Positions 1 to 9,261 of a stretch of 64,000 nt of DNA are shown in pieces; position 1 is the first letter of the stretch; each line of letters begins with the position of its first letter. The DNA lies in contig NZ_JAJAVB010000009.1 of the NCBI RefSeq assembly GCF_020615385.1, positions 1-64,000 of the forward strand, read 5' to 3'. Source of the stretch: Jiella soli (GTDB lineage: Bacteria > Pseudomonadota > Alphaproteobacteria > Rhizobiales > Rhizobiaceae). The translations under genes and the position numbers were made by a program. The notes below the pieces were generated by a model that was not told where the DNA came from, made no database searches, and was given only the letters and a program-made list of their open reading frames with translations.

Positions 1-857
1 TCACCGTCGCCTCCAACGACCTCGCCCAGCGCACCGAGCAGCAGGCGGCGAGCCTTGAGGAGACGGTCGCCGCGCTCGGCGAGGTGACCGGCGGCGTCAA
101 CCGCACGGCCGAGGGCGCCGGCAACGCCCAGAAGGTCGCGACCTCGGCGCGCCAGAAGGCCGAGAAGGGCGGCGCGATCGTCCAGAAGGCGGTCGAGGCG
201 ATGGGCCAGATCGAGACCTCGTCCAACCAGATCTCGCAGATCATCGGCGTGATCGACGAAATCGCCTTCCAGACCAACCTCCTGGCCCTGAATGCCGGGG
301 TCGAGGCGGCGCGGGCCGGCGAAGCGGGCAAGGGCTTTGCCGTCGTCGCCCAGGAAGTGCGCGGGCTCGCCCAGCGCTCGGCCGAGGCCGCCAAGGAGAT
401 CAAGGGCCTGATCCAGGCGTCCAGCGAGCAGGTCGGCCAGGGCGTCGACCTCGTCACCGCCTCGGGCAAGTCGCTCGAGGAGATCGTCGCGGAAGTCTCG
501 GCAATGACCGAGGTGATTGCCACGATCGCGACCTCCGCCCGCGAGCAGGCGACGAGCCTGCGCGAGGTTTCGACTGCCGCCGACCAGATGGACAAGGTGA
601 CCCAGCAGAATGCGGCCATGGTGGAGGAATCCACCGCCGCGGCGCAGACGCTGGCCGCCGAGACCGAGGATCTCGCCCAGGCGATGGGCCGGTTCAGGAC
701 GTCGGGCCGCCCCGCCGGAGCCAGCCAGCAGCCGGCGCCGCGCCCGGCGCAAAAGCCCGCCTCCAAGCCGGTGGCGCAGCTGCGCGCGACCGGCCCCGGC
801 GGCGCCGCCCGGAAGCCCGCCCCCGCCGCCAGCGAGGACACTTGGGAAGAGTTCTGA
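1..857 (+). CDS. Methyl-accepting chemotaxis protein, C-terminal part (5' end outside window)
   Basis: The open frame enters from the left edge (frame starting at base 3) and encodes only the cytoplasmic signalling half of a chemoreceptor. The hairpin tip is unmistakable: the stretch with [20 protein letters not shown] at about bases 257-316 is the conserved MCP tip that contacts CheA and CheW, flanked by long Ala/Glu-rich coiled coils with QQ/EE methylation-type sites. After the coiled coil comes a Pro/Ala-rich linker of about 60 residues ending in DTWEEF; a terminal W-x-x-F pentapeptide is the known CheR/CheB tether of full-length receptors. Ligand domain and membrane segments lie outside the window, so the stimulus is unknown. 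Confidence 0.95.
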   Translation, partial: TVASNDLAQRTEQQAASLEETVAALGEVTGGVNRTAEGAGNAQKVATSARQKAEKGGAIVQKAVEAMGQIETSSNQISQIIGVIDEIAFQTNLLALNAGVEAARAGEAGKGFAVVAQEVRGLAQRSAEAAKEIKGLIQASSEQVGQGVDLVTASGKSLEEIVAEVSAMTEVIATIATSAREQATSLREVSTAADQMDKVTQQNAAMVEESTAAAQTLAAETEDLAQAMGRFRTSGRPAGASQQPAPRPAQKPASKPVAQLRATGPGGAARKPAPAASEDTWEEF

Positions 858-892
858 GAAGAGCCTCCTCCACCGCTAGCTGATCCTGCAAG

Positions 893-921
893 GACCTGCC
901 GCGTCACCGCGGCGGGTCTTT
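893..921 (+). terminator. Rho-independent terminator after the chemoreceptor gene
   Basis: An 11-bp stem (bases 893-903 with 908-918, one G-T pair) closes a TCAC loop and is followed by TTTCTC. It lies 35 bases after the chemoreceptor stop. Confidence 0.7.
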
Positions 922-1113
922 CTCGATTCGCCGGAGCCGGGCCCCTGCCCGCACGGCACGGTGCGGCGCTCGACGTCGGACCTTCGATGGAGAGCGGATC
1001 AAGCTGCCAGAGCGCATTCTGTCCACAGCGCGGTTCGGCCGGCATTTGAACGCCGGCCCCCGCTGCCTTAGAAGGGGCGTGCCTTTCGCGCGAATGCCGG
1101 CCGGAGCCTTCCC

Positions 1114-3003
1114 TTGCCCATCGTCCAGCTCGACGAATTCCTGATCGACCAGATCGCTGCCGGCGAAGTGGTCGAACGGCCGGCGAGCGTCGTCAAGGAG
1201 CTTGTCGAGAACGCCCTCGACGCCGGCGCAGGCCGCATCGAAATCGCCACCGCAGGCGGCGGCAAGACGCTCCTTCGCGTCACCGACGACGGTAGTGGCA
1301 TTTGCGAGGACGAACTGCTTCTCGCCGTGCGCCGTCACTGCACCTCCAAGCTCGCCGCCGGGCTCGACCGGATCGCGACCCTCGGCTTTCGCGGCGAGGC
1401 TTTGCCCTCGATCGGCTCGGTCGCAAGGCTGACGCTGAAGTCGCGCGCGGCGGGCGCAGCCGACGCCTTCGAGATCGCCGTCCAGAACGGCCATTGCGAG
1501 GGTCCGCGCCCGGCGGCCCTGTCGAAGGGAACGGTGGTCGAAGTCCGCGATCTCTTCCATACGGTCCCGGCGCGGCTGAAGTTTCTCAAGAGGGACCGGG
1601 CGGAGTCCACCGCGATCACCGACGTCGTGCGCCGCCTCGCAATCGCCACGCCGCATGTGCGCTTCGAGATCTCCGGCCCCGACCGCTCGACGACAGTCTT
1701 CGAGGCGGCGGGAGGCGATCCCTTGGGGCGCATCGCCGACGTCGTTTCCGCGGAATTCGCCGAGAACGCCGTGCCGATCGATGCCGGGCGGGAGGATGTC
1801 CGGCTCACGGGCTTTGCCGGGCTGCCGACCTATCACCGCGGCAATGCGCTGGCGCAGTATTTCTACGTCAACGGCCGGCCGGTGCGCGACCGGCTGCTCC
1901 TGTCGGCGCTGCGCGGCGCCTATGCGGATTTGATGGCAAGGGATCGCCACCCGGTGGCCGTCCTCTTCCTGACGCTCGATCCCGCCCTTGTCGACGTCAA
2001 CGTCCATCCCGCCAAGGCGGATGTGCGGTTCCGCGATCCCGGCCTCGTGCGGGGGCTGGTCGTCGGGGCGCTGAAGGAGGCCTTTGCGGGGGCCGGGCTC
2101 CGGTCCTCGACCGCCGGCGCCTCCGGGCTGATGGCGCGCATGCGCCCGCAAGGCGCCGGACCGGAGATGACGTCGGCGCCGCGGCGCTTCGACGGCTTTG
2201 CGCCGGGCGGCTTCTCGGCCCCGCGCCAAAGCGCCTACGATCCCGGCGCCTCGCCCTTCAGGCCGCTCGCCGAACCTGCCGGCCTCGCCGTCATCGAGCG
2301 CGAGGATGCCGGTGGCCCGTTTTCCGTCGAGGAAAGAGAAGAGGCTCCGCGCGAGCCGCGCCGCGCCGCCGCCTTCGCCGCGCGGGCAGAGACGGCCGAA
2401 GCGGATGCGAGCGATGATCAGCGCTTTCCGCTCGGCGCCGCGAGGGCCCAGCTCCACGGCAATTTCATCGTCGCCGAGACCGAGGACGGCCTGGTCATCG
2501 TCGATCAGCACGCCGCCCATGAACGGCTGGTCTACGAGGCGCTGAAGGGCGCGCTCTACGACAAGCCGCTCGCCTCGCAGCTTCTCTTGATCCCCGAGAT
2601 CATCGATCTTCCCGAGGACGATGCCGAGCGGCTGGCCGAAAACGCCGAGACCTTCGCGCGGCTCGGCCTGTCTCTGGAGCGCTTTGGCCCCGGTGCGGTC
2701 GCCGTGCGGGAAACGCCGGCGATCCTCGGCCAGGTGGACATCCACCGGCTGATCCGGGATCTCGCGGACGAACTCGCCGAGTTCGGCACCGCCGACACGG
2801 TGAAGAGCCGCATCGACCATGTCGCCGCGACGATCGCCTGCCACGGCTCGGTGCGCTCCGGACGCGCGCTGCGCGCCGAAGAGATGAACGCCCTCCTGCG
2901 CGAAATGGAGCGCACGCCGGGCGCCGGGCAGTGCAATCACGGCCGGCCGACCTTCATCGAGCTGAAGCTATCCGACATCGAGACGATGTTCGGGCGCAGA
3001 TGA
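1114..3003 (+). CDS. mutL: DNA mismatch repair protein MutL
   Basis: MutL couples MutS mismatch recognition to strand nicking and excision. The 629-residue product has the GHKL ATPase N-domain: [20 protein letters not shown] with catalytic Glu and Asn, then DDGSGI and [10 protein letters not shown] variable Pro/Ala linker (about residues 340-440) leads to the C-terminal dimerisation/endonuclease domain. The metal-binding DQHA-x2-E-x4-E motif is present ([12 protein letters not shown], first Asp residue 464), as are [11 protein letters not shown] and the CNHGRP element, so this is the latent-endonuclease type found in organisms without MutH. The start is TTG at 1114: family proteins begin just before the QIAAGEVV block and the nearby ATG at 1094 is out of frame. 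Transcribed alone, convergent with the lpxK operon. Confidence 0.97.
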   Translation: MPIVQLDEFLIDQIAAGEVVERPASVVKELVENALDAGAGRIEIATAGGGKTLLRVTDDGSGICEDELLLAVRRHCTSKLAAGLDRIATLGFRGEALPSIGSVARLTLKSRAAGAADAFEIAVQNGHCEGPRPAALSKGTVVEVRDLFHTVPARLKFLKRDRAESTAITDVVRRLAIATPHVRFEISGPDRSTTVFEAAGGDPLGRIADVVSAEFAENAVPIDAGREDVRLTGFAGLPTYHRGNALAQYFYVNGRPVRDRLLLSALRGAYADLMARDRHPVAVLFLTLDPALVDVNVHPAKADVRFRDPGLVRGLVVGALKEAFAGAGLRSSTAGASGLMARMRPQGAGPEMTSAPRRFDGFAPGGFSAPRQSAYDPGASPFRPLAEPAGLAVIEREDAGGPFSVEEREEAPREPRRAAAFAARAETAEADASDDQRFPLGAARAQLHGNFIVAETEDGLVIVDQHAAHERLVYEALKGALYDKPLASQLLLIPEIIDLPEDDAERLAENAETFARLGLSLERFGPGAVAVRETPAILGQVDIHRLIRDLADELAEFGTADTVKSRIDHVAATIACHGSVRSGRALRAEEMNALLREMERTPGAGQCNHGRPTFIELKLSDIETMFGRR

Positions 3004-3008
3004 TACCG

Positions 3009-3027
3009 CGGCCGGCTGATCCGGCCG
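3009..3027 (+). terminator. GC-rich hairpin after mutL, possible terminator
   Basis: Perfect 7-bp stem CGGCCGG/CCGGCCG with loop CTGAT begins 6 bases after the mutL stop. No T-run follows, so it may be a 3'-end stabiliser rather than an intrinsic terminator. Confidence 0.4.
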
Positions 3028-3216
3028 GTTGCCGCATCACGGCCTCCTCGGCGTCTGAACGTCCAAGATATCCGTTGTCTGGGGCCGATCCAGCGGATTT
3101 CGGATGAGACGCGTCGCGGCAATTGATTTTCGCGTAAAACGGCCATACCTCCCGACGACGATCATGGGCCGCCGGCCCGCGCCTCTGGCGGTGAAACCCC
3201 TTTTCGAGACCGCACC

Positions 3217-3429
3217 ATGAACCGCATCGATAATACCGGCGAAGCCAAGCTGAAATACGCGACCCCGGACTTCCAGATCGTGCGTCCCGGCTCCTATGTG
3301 CGCTGCGCCGTCACCGGCGAAGCGATCCCGCTCGACCTGTTGAAATATTGGAGCGTCGAGCGCCAGGAAGCCTATGTCGACGCCGCCGCCTCCTTCAGCC
3401 GCACGTCCGGCAGCGACGCCGGCAGCTGA
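3217..3429 (+). CDS. DUF2093 domain-containing small protein
   Basis: A 70-residue protein matching the DUF2093 pattern of Hyphomicrobiales: an N-terminal variable stretch, then FQIVRPGSYVRCAVTG and IPLDLLKYWSVERQEAYVDA. No signal peptide or membrane segment. The two Cys and compact beta-rich pattern give no firm function. It lies 213 bases downstream of mutL on the same strand and faces the lpxK operon end-on, a neighbourhood I recall as common in rhizobia. Function unknown. Confidence 0.85.
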   Translation: MNRIDNTGEAKLKYATPDFQIVRPGSYVRCAVTGEAIPLDLLKYWSVERQEAYVDAAASFSRTSGSDAGS

Positions 3430-3549
3430 GGGAACGATTGCAACCGACTGGACGCGCCTGATCGGTCTCCCGCCTCGCGGCGCGCGGCATTTCTGCGTCC
3501 TGGAATTTTCGACGACGAGCCAGCCACCGCATGGCAGGCGCGCTTTGCG

Positions 3550-4581
3550 TCAGCCGAGCGTCCGCCGGCGATAGGCGGCGATTGTTTCGGCGATGATCCG
3601 CCGTCCGGCGCTCTCCGGTGAGAAGGCGATCCGGCCCGCGAGGATGTCGCATTCCTTGAGAAACAGCTCCGCCGCCTCCCCGCCGCCCGTCAGCCTCGCG
3701 GCGTCCTTGGCCGTGGTGACGAGTTGCAGCCCATCGCGCCAGGCGGCGGCCGAGAGATCGTGCATGTCCTCCCTCGAGAACATGTGGTGGTCGGGAAACT
3801 CGCGCGTCGCGGCGATCTCGGCACCGGCCTCGCGCAGCGTGTCATAGAACTTTTCCGGATCGGCGATCCCGGCGAAGGCGAGGACGCGCAGGCCCGCGAA
3901 GCGGCCGGCATCGACCGGCTCGAACCTCGCCTCGAAGATCGGCTTGCCGGCACGGGCGGTCTGCCGGATCGCGGCATCGCCGGCCGAGCCGGTGCCGATC
4001 ACCAGCAGCGCGTCGGCATGGCGGATCTGGTCGAGGATCGGCGCGCGAAGTGGCCCGGCGGGCAGGACCCGGCCATTGCCAATGCCGCGCCGGGCGTCGA
4101 GCGTGACAAGCGCGAAATCGATCCTCAAGCGCATCGACTGGAAGCCGTCGTCCATGATGACGAAGTCGCAGCCGCGCTCGGCGATCAGCCGCTCGGCAGC
4201 GCGGCGCCGGTCGACCGCGACGGCGGTCGGTGCAACGGCGGCGAGGAGCAGCGGCTCGTCGCCGGCCTCGGCGGGGCCGTGACGCTCGGGATCGATGATC
4301 AGCACCTCGGATCGGCTGCGGCCATGGCCGCGTGAGACAAAGCCGGGGGTCAGCCCGCTGGCGCGGGCGGCCTCGCCGAGCGCCAGCGCGGTCGGCGTCT
4401 TGCCGCCGCCGCCGACGGTGAAGTTTCCGATGCACAGAACCGGAGCCGCGATCTCCGCGCGCGCCCCGCGATCGAGATTGCGCCGTGCGGCCCGCCCGTA
4501 GAGTGCGGCGGCCGGCGACAGGAGCCGCGCCGGCCAGGAGCTCTCGCGCCACCAGAAGTCCGGCGCCTCGCGACCCATCAT
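3550..4581 (-). CDS. lpxK: Tetraacyldisaccharide 4'-kinase LpxK
   Basis: LpxK phosphorylates the 4' position of the lipid A disaccharide at the inner membrane. The 343-residue protein shows the family start (FWW near residue 10, hydrophobic helix at about 20-30), then the Walker A-like GNFTVGGGGKTPTAL, the SRGHGR element, DEPLLLA, and the DDGFQS motif. The start is ATGATG; the first ATG (4579-4581) overlaps the waaA stop by 4 bases, so the two are translationally coupled. Last gene of the minus-strand envelope operon. Confidence 0.96.
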   Translation of the reverse strand: MMGREAPDFWWRESSWPARLLSPAAALYGRAARRNLDRGARAEIAAPVLCIGNFTVGGGGKTPTALALGEAARASGLTPGFVSRGHGRSRSEVLIIDPERHGPAEAGDEPLLLAAVAPTAVAVDRRRAAERLIAERGCDFVIMDDGFQSMRLRIDFALVTLDARRGIGNGRVLPAGPLRAPILDQIRHADALLVIGTGSAGDAAIRQTARAGKPIFEARFEPVDAGRFAGLRVLAFAGIADPEKFYDTLREAGAEIAATREFPDHHMFSREDMHDLSAAAWRDGLQLVTTAKDAARLTGGGEAAELFLKECDILAGRIAFSPESAGRRIIAETIAAYRRRTLG

Positions 4582-5909
4582 TTGGCGAGCGCGGCCCGTC
4601 CCCGCCGCTCCAGGCTGACCGACAGCTTCAGCGGATGCAGGAAGGGATGCAGCGCCTGCAGGGTGCGATCGAGCGCCCCGCGCATCTCCTCCACCGTCTC
4701 GGAGGCGGCCCTCGCCATAGCGAGCCGCGTCGCGGGCTCCTTCAGGAACTGGTCGACGCTCGCCGTAAGCCCCTCCCCGTCCCGCACGATCCGGGCGCCA
4801 CCCTTGCGCAGGAGCCGCTGATAGACATCGCGGAAGTTCTGGACATAGCGTCCGGAGACGACGACGGTCGACAGCATGGCGGCTTCCAGCGGGTTCTGGC
4901 CGCCTTCGGCAGCCATGGACTTGCCGAGAAAGGCGATCTCGGTCAGCCGGAGATAGAGGCCCATCTCGCCCATCGTGTCGCCGAGGAAGATTTCGGTGTC
5001 CGCCGCCGGCCGTTCGCCGCGGCTGCGCCGGGCGACTTTCAGCCCCATGGCGGACAGCGCCTTCTCGATCTCCTCGGCCCGGTGCGGATGGCGCGGCACG
5101 ATGATGGTGCAAAGGCCCGGATGGCGCGGCGCGAGGGCCAGGTGCACATTGGCGACGATCGCTTCCTCACCGGCATGGGTGGACAGCGCCGCCCAGCGCG
5201 GACGCGACCCGAGCGCCTCGACGATTTCGGTCAGCGAGGAGGTGGCGGCCGGCAGCGGCCCGGCATCGGCCTTCAGATTGCCGGCGACCGAGACGGCGCG
5301 GGCGCCGAGAATATGGAAGCGTTCGCCGTCGACGTCCGATTGCGCCACGACATGGGCGAAGCCTTCGAACAGGGCTTCGGCGAGACGCGGCGCCCCCTTC
5401 CAGCGCTGGAAGGAGCGGTCGGACAGACGGGCATTGACCAGAACCTGCGGGACATGGCGCCGGCGCAGTTCCATCATCGTCATCGGCCAGATCTCGCTCT
5501 CGGCGACGATCGCGAGATCCGGCCGCCAATGATCGAGGAAGCGCGAGACGCAGGGCTTGAGATCGAGCGGCACATATTGATGGACCGCGCAGTCGGACAG
5601 CCGGTCGGCCACGAGTTCGGCCGACGTCATCGTCCCCGTGGTCATGACCACGTTCACGCCATCATCCGCGATCGAGCGGACCAGCGGCGCGACGGCCGCG
5701 CTTTCGCCGACGCTCGCCGCGTGGACCCAGACCAGCGGCCCGTTCTCGGGGCGCTCGTAGCTCGCAAAGCCGTAGCGCTCGCGACGGCGGCGGCGGTCCT
5801 CCTTGCCGCGGGAGATCCGGTAGCCGACATAGGGGCCGACGACCGGATAGGCGAGCCGGCCCACAAGACCGTAGGCGCCGAGCGCGGCACGGATCACGGC
5901 ATCGGTCAC
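4578..5909 (-). CDS. waaA: 3-deoxy-D-manno-octulosonic acid (Kdo) transferase WaaA
   Basis: WaaA (KdtA, GT30) adds Kdo to the lipid A precursor. The 443-residue protein has an N-terminal membrane-associated segment, the WVHAASVGE active-site region with the catalytic Glu, TTGTMTSAELVADRL, the SEIWP motif (AIVAESEIWPMTMMEL), VNARLSDRSFQRW, and the C-domain GNLKAD and GG-QNPLEAA motifs typical of the family. The start is GTG at 5909, overlapping the preceding acyltransferase stop in GTGA. Its stop overlaps the lpxK start in turn, giving acyltransferase-waaA-lpxK coupling. Confidence 0.96.
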   Translation of the reverse strand: MTDAVIRAALGAYGLVGRLAYPVVGPYVGYRISRGKEDRRRRRERYGFASYERPENGPLVWVHAASVGESAAVAPLVRSIADDGVNVVMTTGTMTSAELVADRLSDCAVHQYVPLDLKPCVSRFLDHWRPDLAIVAESEIWPMTMMELRRRHVPQVLVNARLSDRSFQRWKGAPRLAEALFEGFAHVVAQSDVDGERFHILGARAVSVAGNLKADAGPLPAATSSLTEIVEALGSRPRWAALSTHAGEEAIVANVHLALAPRHPGLCTIIVPRHPHRAEEIEKALSAMGLKVARRSRGERPAADTEIFLGDTMGEMGLYLRLTEIAFLGKSMAAEGGQNPLEAAMLSTVVVSGRYVQNFRDVYQRLLRKGGARIVRDGEGLTASVDQFLKEPATRLAMARAASETVEEMRGALDRTLQALHPFLHPLKLSVSLERRGRAALAK

Positions 5910-6718
5910 GAGGCCCTCTTCAGAAGACGGTCCGCCGCCTCGTTTGCCGCCTCGATGGCCTTGGTGACCTCGTGGCGCTTTTCCTCGAGCAGCGCCGCAT
6001 CGGCGTCCGCGGGCACGGTGATCGAGGGTCCCATCACGACGGCAATCCGGCCGAAGGGCAACGGCACGGTCGTCTTGTCCCAGGAACTCTTCACCACATA
6101 GCGCCGGCTCGTTGCGGCAGCGGCCGGAACGATCGGGCGTCCGGAAATCTTGGCGAGCGTCACGATGCCGAGGCCGGCGTCGCGCGGCGTACCCTTCGGT
6201 ACGTCGGCGATCATGCAGACGCCGTAGCCGGCGCCGAGCATCCGGCGCAGCGCGATCAGCGCCCGCGCGCCGCCCTTCTTGGGATCGGCCGCGCCCTCGC
6301 GCCCGCCGGAGCCGCGCACGGTCCGGATCCCGAACCGCTCCACGACGGCGGCGTTGATCTCGGCATCGGCGTTGCGCGACAGGAGCGCGACATAGGCAAG
6401 TTCGCGCGGCCGGAAGAAGGGCGCGAGCAGATGCTGGCCGTGCCAAAGACCGACGATGGCGGGATGTTCGCTCGCCAGCCGCCCGGACCAGTCGGTCGAG
6501 CCATCAGCCGGCGTCTGCGTCAGATGAATGAAGCGCAGGACCTGGTAGATCGCCGCGCCAAGACCGGCGGTGCCTGCCTTCGAGCGGAACAGGTCGCGGA
6601 CCAGCCGGCGCAGCCGCCGGCGCCGGCGGGAGCGCTTCCGCCGCCCAGGGGTGGCAGCGAGTTCGGCAGATCCTGTGCGCCGACCCGCGATCGAGTCATC
6701 CGACATCAAACGTGACAC
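5906..6718 (-). CDS. Lysophospholipid acyltransferase family protein (DUF374 type)
   Basis: A 270-residue protein with a strongly basic N-terminus (Arg/Lys-rich residues 20-45) followed by the acyltransferase core. The WHGQHLLAPF segment sits where the DUF374 group has its HGxx active-site His, followed by VRGSGGREGAADPKKGG and MIADVPKGTPRDAGLG, the latter like the substrate-binding P-x-G region. It lies directly upstream of waaA and overlaps it by 4 bases, so a role in acylating a lipid A/Kdo intermediate is inferred from context; the acyl donor cannot be read from sequence. A start at Met5 (6706) is also possible. Confidence 0.88.
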   Translation of the reverse strand: MSRLMSDDSIAGRRTGSAELAATPGRRKRSRRRRRLRRLVRDLFRSKAGTAGLGAAIYQVLRFIHLTQTPADGSTDWSGRLASEHPAIVGLWHGQHLLAPFFRPRELAYVALLSRNADAEINAAVVERFGIRTVRGSGGREGAADPKKGGARALIALRRMLGAGYGVCMIADVPKGTPRDAGLGIVTLAKISGRPIVPAAAATSRRYVVKSSWDKTTVPLPFGRIAVVMGPSITVPADADAALLEEKRHEVTKAIEAANEAADRLLKRAS

Positions 6719-6739
6719 TGCGATCGTCGAGGCCTTTTC

Positions 6740-6973
6740 TCACGCTTTTTCGGGGTCCAGCAGCCTGTGCATGTGGACGATGAAATAGCGCATGTGGGCA
6801 TTGTCCACCGTCTGCTGCGCCTTGCTGCGCCAAGCCGTGAGCGCAGACGCGTAGTCGGGGAAAATTCCGACGATATCAAGGCTGTCGAGGTCCTTGAAGT
6901 CGACAGCCCCGGGATTCGTCAGCTCGCCCCCGAAGACGAGGTGGAGTAGCTGCTTGGGCTTCTGCTCTTCCAT
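6740..6973 (-). CDS. DUF4170 domain-containing small protein
   Basis: A 77-residue protein with the DUF4170 pattern: HLVFGGELTNPGAVDFKDLD, then DIVGIFPDYASALTAWR and a C-terminal YFIVHMHRLLDP. No signal peptide. The ATG at 6973 is preceded by AAAGGATCG, a good ribosome site. It sits between cysQ-like and acyltransferase genes, 21 bases before the latter, in the lipid A operon. Biochemical function unknown; the conserved location suggests an envelope-related accessory role, which is inference. Confidence 0.85.
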   Translation of the reverse strand: MEEQKPKQLLHLVFGGELTNPGAVDFKDLDSLDIVGIFPDYASALTAWRSKAQQTVDNAHMRYFIVHMHRLLDPEKA

Positions 6974-7016
6974 GATGATCGATCCTTTCTGAAAAGCGGT
7001 GCCGTGACGGCCGGCG

Positions 7017-7802
7017 TCAATCCGGGATGGTCTCGGCCAGCTGGCGGAGACGCCCGGTCGCATCCCGCGATCCGGCGATCAACAGGCCATGCCGTCTGCC
7101 TTCGCGTCTGTAAAGGGTGGGTTCGCCGTCGCGGCCACATAGCAGGCCGCCCGCCCGCTCGATCAGAAGATCGGCCGCGGCGATGTCCCAGTCGTTGGCG
7201 CGCGGCCGCACGAGCGTTCCGTCGATCTGCCCGCAGGCGACCAGTGCCAGGCGATAGGCGAGCGAGGGGATCGCCTTCTCCGTCCGGATCGGCGGTCCCT
7301 CGGCGCTGGCGAGATGGCGCTTCATCGAATCGGGAACGGACAGCCGCAATCCCTCGTGCGGTGCCGGCGCCGTCACCCGGCAGGCCGCGCCATTGCGGAC
7401 GGTCGCGCCCTCAGCGGTGGCCAGGAAACGGTCGCCGGTCGCCGGAGCGACGATGGCGCCCGCCACCGGCCGGCCGGATTCGATGACGGCGATCGAGACG
7501 CACCACGTGTCCTCGCCGCGCAGATAGGCCCTGGTCCCGTCGATCGGATCGACGACGAAGAACCGTCCTTTCGCGTCGTCGCGCTCCGGCCGCGCGGTCT
7601 CCTCCGACACCCAGCCATAGCCCGGGCGTGCAGCGAGGAGCGCGTCCTTCAGAAAGCCGTCGACGGCGAAATCCGCTTCCGAAACCGGGGAATGGCCGTC
7701 CTTGTACCAGACCTTCGGATCCTTGCGGAAATAGCCCATGGCAATGCCGGCGGCCTCGTCCGCAGCCGCCGCGATGAGCTCGAGATCCGCCTCGTATGTC
7801 AA
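7017..7802 (-). CDS. Inositol monophosphatase family protein (CysQ-like 3'(2'),5'-bisphosphate nucleotidase)
   Basis: A 261-residue Mg-dependent phosphatase of the IMPase/FIG fold. Metal-binding motifs are visible: SEE (residues about 66-68), the diagnostic DPIDGTRAYLRG, and the C-terminal WDIAAADLLIERAGG. CysQ-type enzymes hydrolyse PAP from sulfate assimilation; an inositol or sugar monophosphate substrate cannot be excluded. The start is TTG at 7802 (product begins MTYEADLELI, matching relatives), 2 bases after the upstream pmbA-like stop, so the genes are co-transcribed. Confidence 0.88.
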   Translation of the reverse strand: MTYEADLELIAAAADEAAGIAMGYFRKDPKVWYKDGHSPVSEADFAVDGFLKDALLAARPGYGWVSEETARPERDDAKGRFFVVDPIDGTRAYLRGEDTWCVSIAVIESGRPVAGAIVAPATGDRFLATAEGATVRNGAACRVTAPAPHEGLRLSVPDSMKRHLASAEGPPIRTEKAIPSLAYRLALVACGQIDGTLVRPRANDWDIAAADLLIERAGGLLCGRDGEPTLYRREGRRHGLLIAGSRDATGRLRQLAETIPD

Positions 7803-7804
7803 GG

Positions 7805-9142
7805 TCAGCGGCCCGCCACGGTCATCTTGTCGACCCTCAGCGTCGGCGCCACAACCGAGAAGCGCTCGTCGAGATCGTCGGCCGCGGTCAGTGCGAGGAG
7901 CATGTCCCGGAGATTGCCGGCAATGGTCAGCTCGGAGACGGGCGTCGTCAGTTCGCCGTTCTCGATCAGATAGCCGGTCGCCCCGCGCGAATAGTCGCCG
8001 GTGACGAGATTGGTGCCCTGGCCGATCAGCTCATGGACATAGATGCCGCTCTCGGTATCGCGGATCAGCGCTTCGGGAGAGAGTTCGCCCGCGGAAAGCA
8101 TCACGTTGCTGGAGGACGGCGAGACGCCGCCGGACGAGCGCGAGGCGCGGCCATTGGTGGCAAGGCCAAGTTCCTTCCCGGTCGCGGTGTCGAGCACCCA
8201 GGTCTTCAGGATACCGTCCTCGACCAGGACGAGCTTTTCGCCGCGCACACCCTCGCCGTCGAAGGAGCGCGAGCCGGGACGGCGCGGCAAGAGCGGATCG
8301 TCGGTGATGGTCATCCCGGCGGGCAGCACACGCTCGCCCATGCGGCTTTTCAGGAAGCTGGTGCCCCGGGCGATCGCCGCCCCGTTGATCGCGCCGACGA
8401 GGCTGCCGATCAGCCCGCGCGCGACCCGCGGATCGAAGACGATCGGGTAGCTGCCGGTCTTCGGCATCTTGGGATCGAGACGGCGCACGGTCCGTTCGCC
8501 GGCGCGCCGTCCGATCGTCTCCGGCGCCTCGAGGTCGCCATAGTGGATGCGCGAATCGAAGTCGTAGTCGCGCTCCATCTTGACGCCCTCGCCGGCGATC
8601 ACGCTCACCGAGCGCGAAAAGCCCGAGCGCATCCGATGGCCCGAAAAGCCGAAGGACGTCACCAGCACGAGGCCGGACGCACCGGCCGAGACCGAGGCGC
8701 CGCCCGAATTGGTGATGCCGGGAACGGCACGCGCGGCGTCTTCGAGCGCCAGGGCCTGTTCCACCATCGTCTCGGAGGCGAGCGCCGTCGGGTCGTAGAG
8801 GTCGAGGTCGATCTCGTCACCGGCGAGAAGCGCCGGGTCGGCGAGACCGGCATAGGCGTCCTCCGGCGACACCCGCGCCATCGCCACGGCGCGCTCGGCG
8901 ATACGCGCGACGTCGGCGTCGATATTGGCCGACACCGTGGAGACGCGGCGTCCGACGAAGACGCGCAGCGACAAATCCTCGCTCTCGGCGCTTTCCGTCT
9001 CCTCGACCTTGCCGAGCCGAACCGAGACGGATCGCCCGAACGAGCGAACCACGGCGGCATCGGCGGCGTCGGCGCCGGCCGCCTTGGCGGCATTGATCAG
9101 TCGCTCGGCGACGTCGAGCAGCCGCTTCGTATCCTCGTCCAT
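7805..9142 (-). CDS. pmbA: TldD/PmbA family metallopeptidase-like protein
   Basis: A 445-residue protein of the PmbA (TldE) side of the TldD/TldE family, which processes peptides and degrades CcdA in E. coli. Visible family features are the VRxGKVEETE-like N-domain strand, FVGRRVSTVSANI, SRxxSVIAGEG, the PIVFDPRVARGLIGSL region, and C-terminal SSSNVMLSAG and VTGDYSRGATGYLIENGEL. PmbA subunits lack the zinc HExxxH of TldD, and none is seen here; no tldD partner is in the window. I chose ATG 9142 over an upstream in-frame ATG at 9175, since the extra 11 residues are outside the conserved domain. First gene of the minus-strand operon. Confidence 0.9.
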   Translation of the reverse strand: MDEDTKRLLDVAERLINAAKAAGADAADAAVVRSFGRSVSVRLGKVEETESAESEDLSLRVFVGRRVSTVSANIDADVARIAERAVAMARVSPEDAYAGLADPALLAGDEIDLDLYDPTALASETMVEQALALEDAARAVPGITNSGGASVSAGASGLVLVTSFGFSGHRMRSGFSRSVSVIAGEGVKMERDYDFDSRIHYGDLEAPETIGRRAGERTVRRLDPKMPKTGSYPIVFDPRVARGLIGSLVGAINGAAIARGTSFLKSRMGERVLPAGMTITDDPLLPRRPGSRSFDGEGVRGEKLVLVEDGILKTWVLDTATGKELGLATNGRASRSSGGVSPSSSNVMLSAGELSPEALIRDTESGIYVHELIGQGTNLVTGDYSRGATGYLIENGELTTPVSELTIAGNLRDMLLALTAADDLDERFSVVAPTLRVDKMTVAGR

Positions 9143-9261
9143 AGTCCTGCCTGCTGGTTTTTGACCGGGAACCATCTATTGTGCGCCGCAAGGCCCATCA
9201 AGGCACCGGTCGGGGCCGCGACCTTTCAACATATCACCGAGATAGGAGCGGGCGAAGCGAA

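Noticed and set aside
904-2940. A 678-residue open frame on the minus strand across mutL
   Set aside because: It is an antisense shadow of mutL in high-GC DNA; the translated sequence has no family pattern, while the plus strand is clearly MutL.
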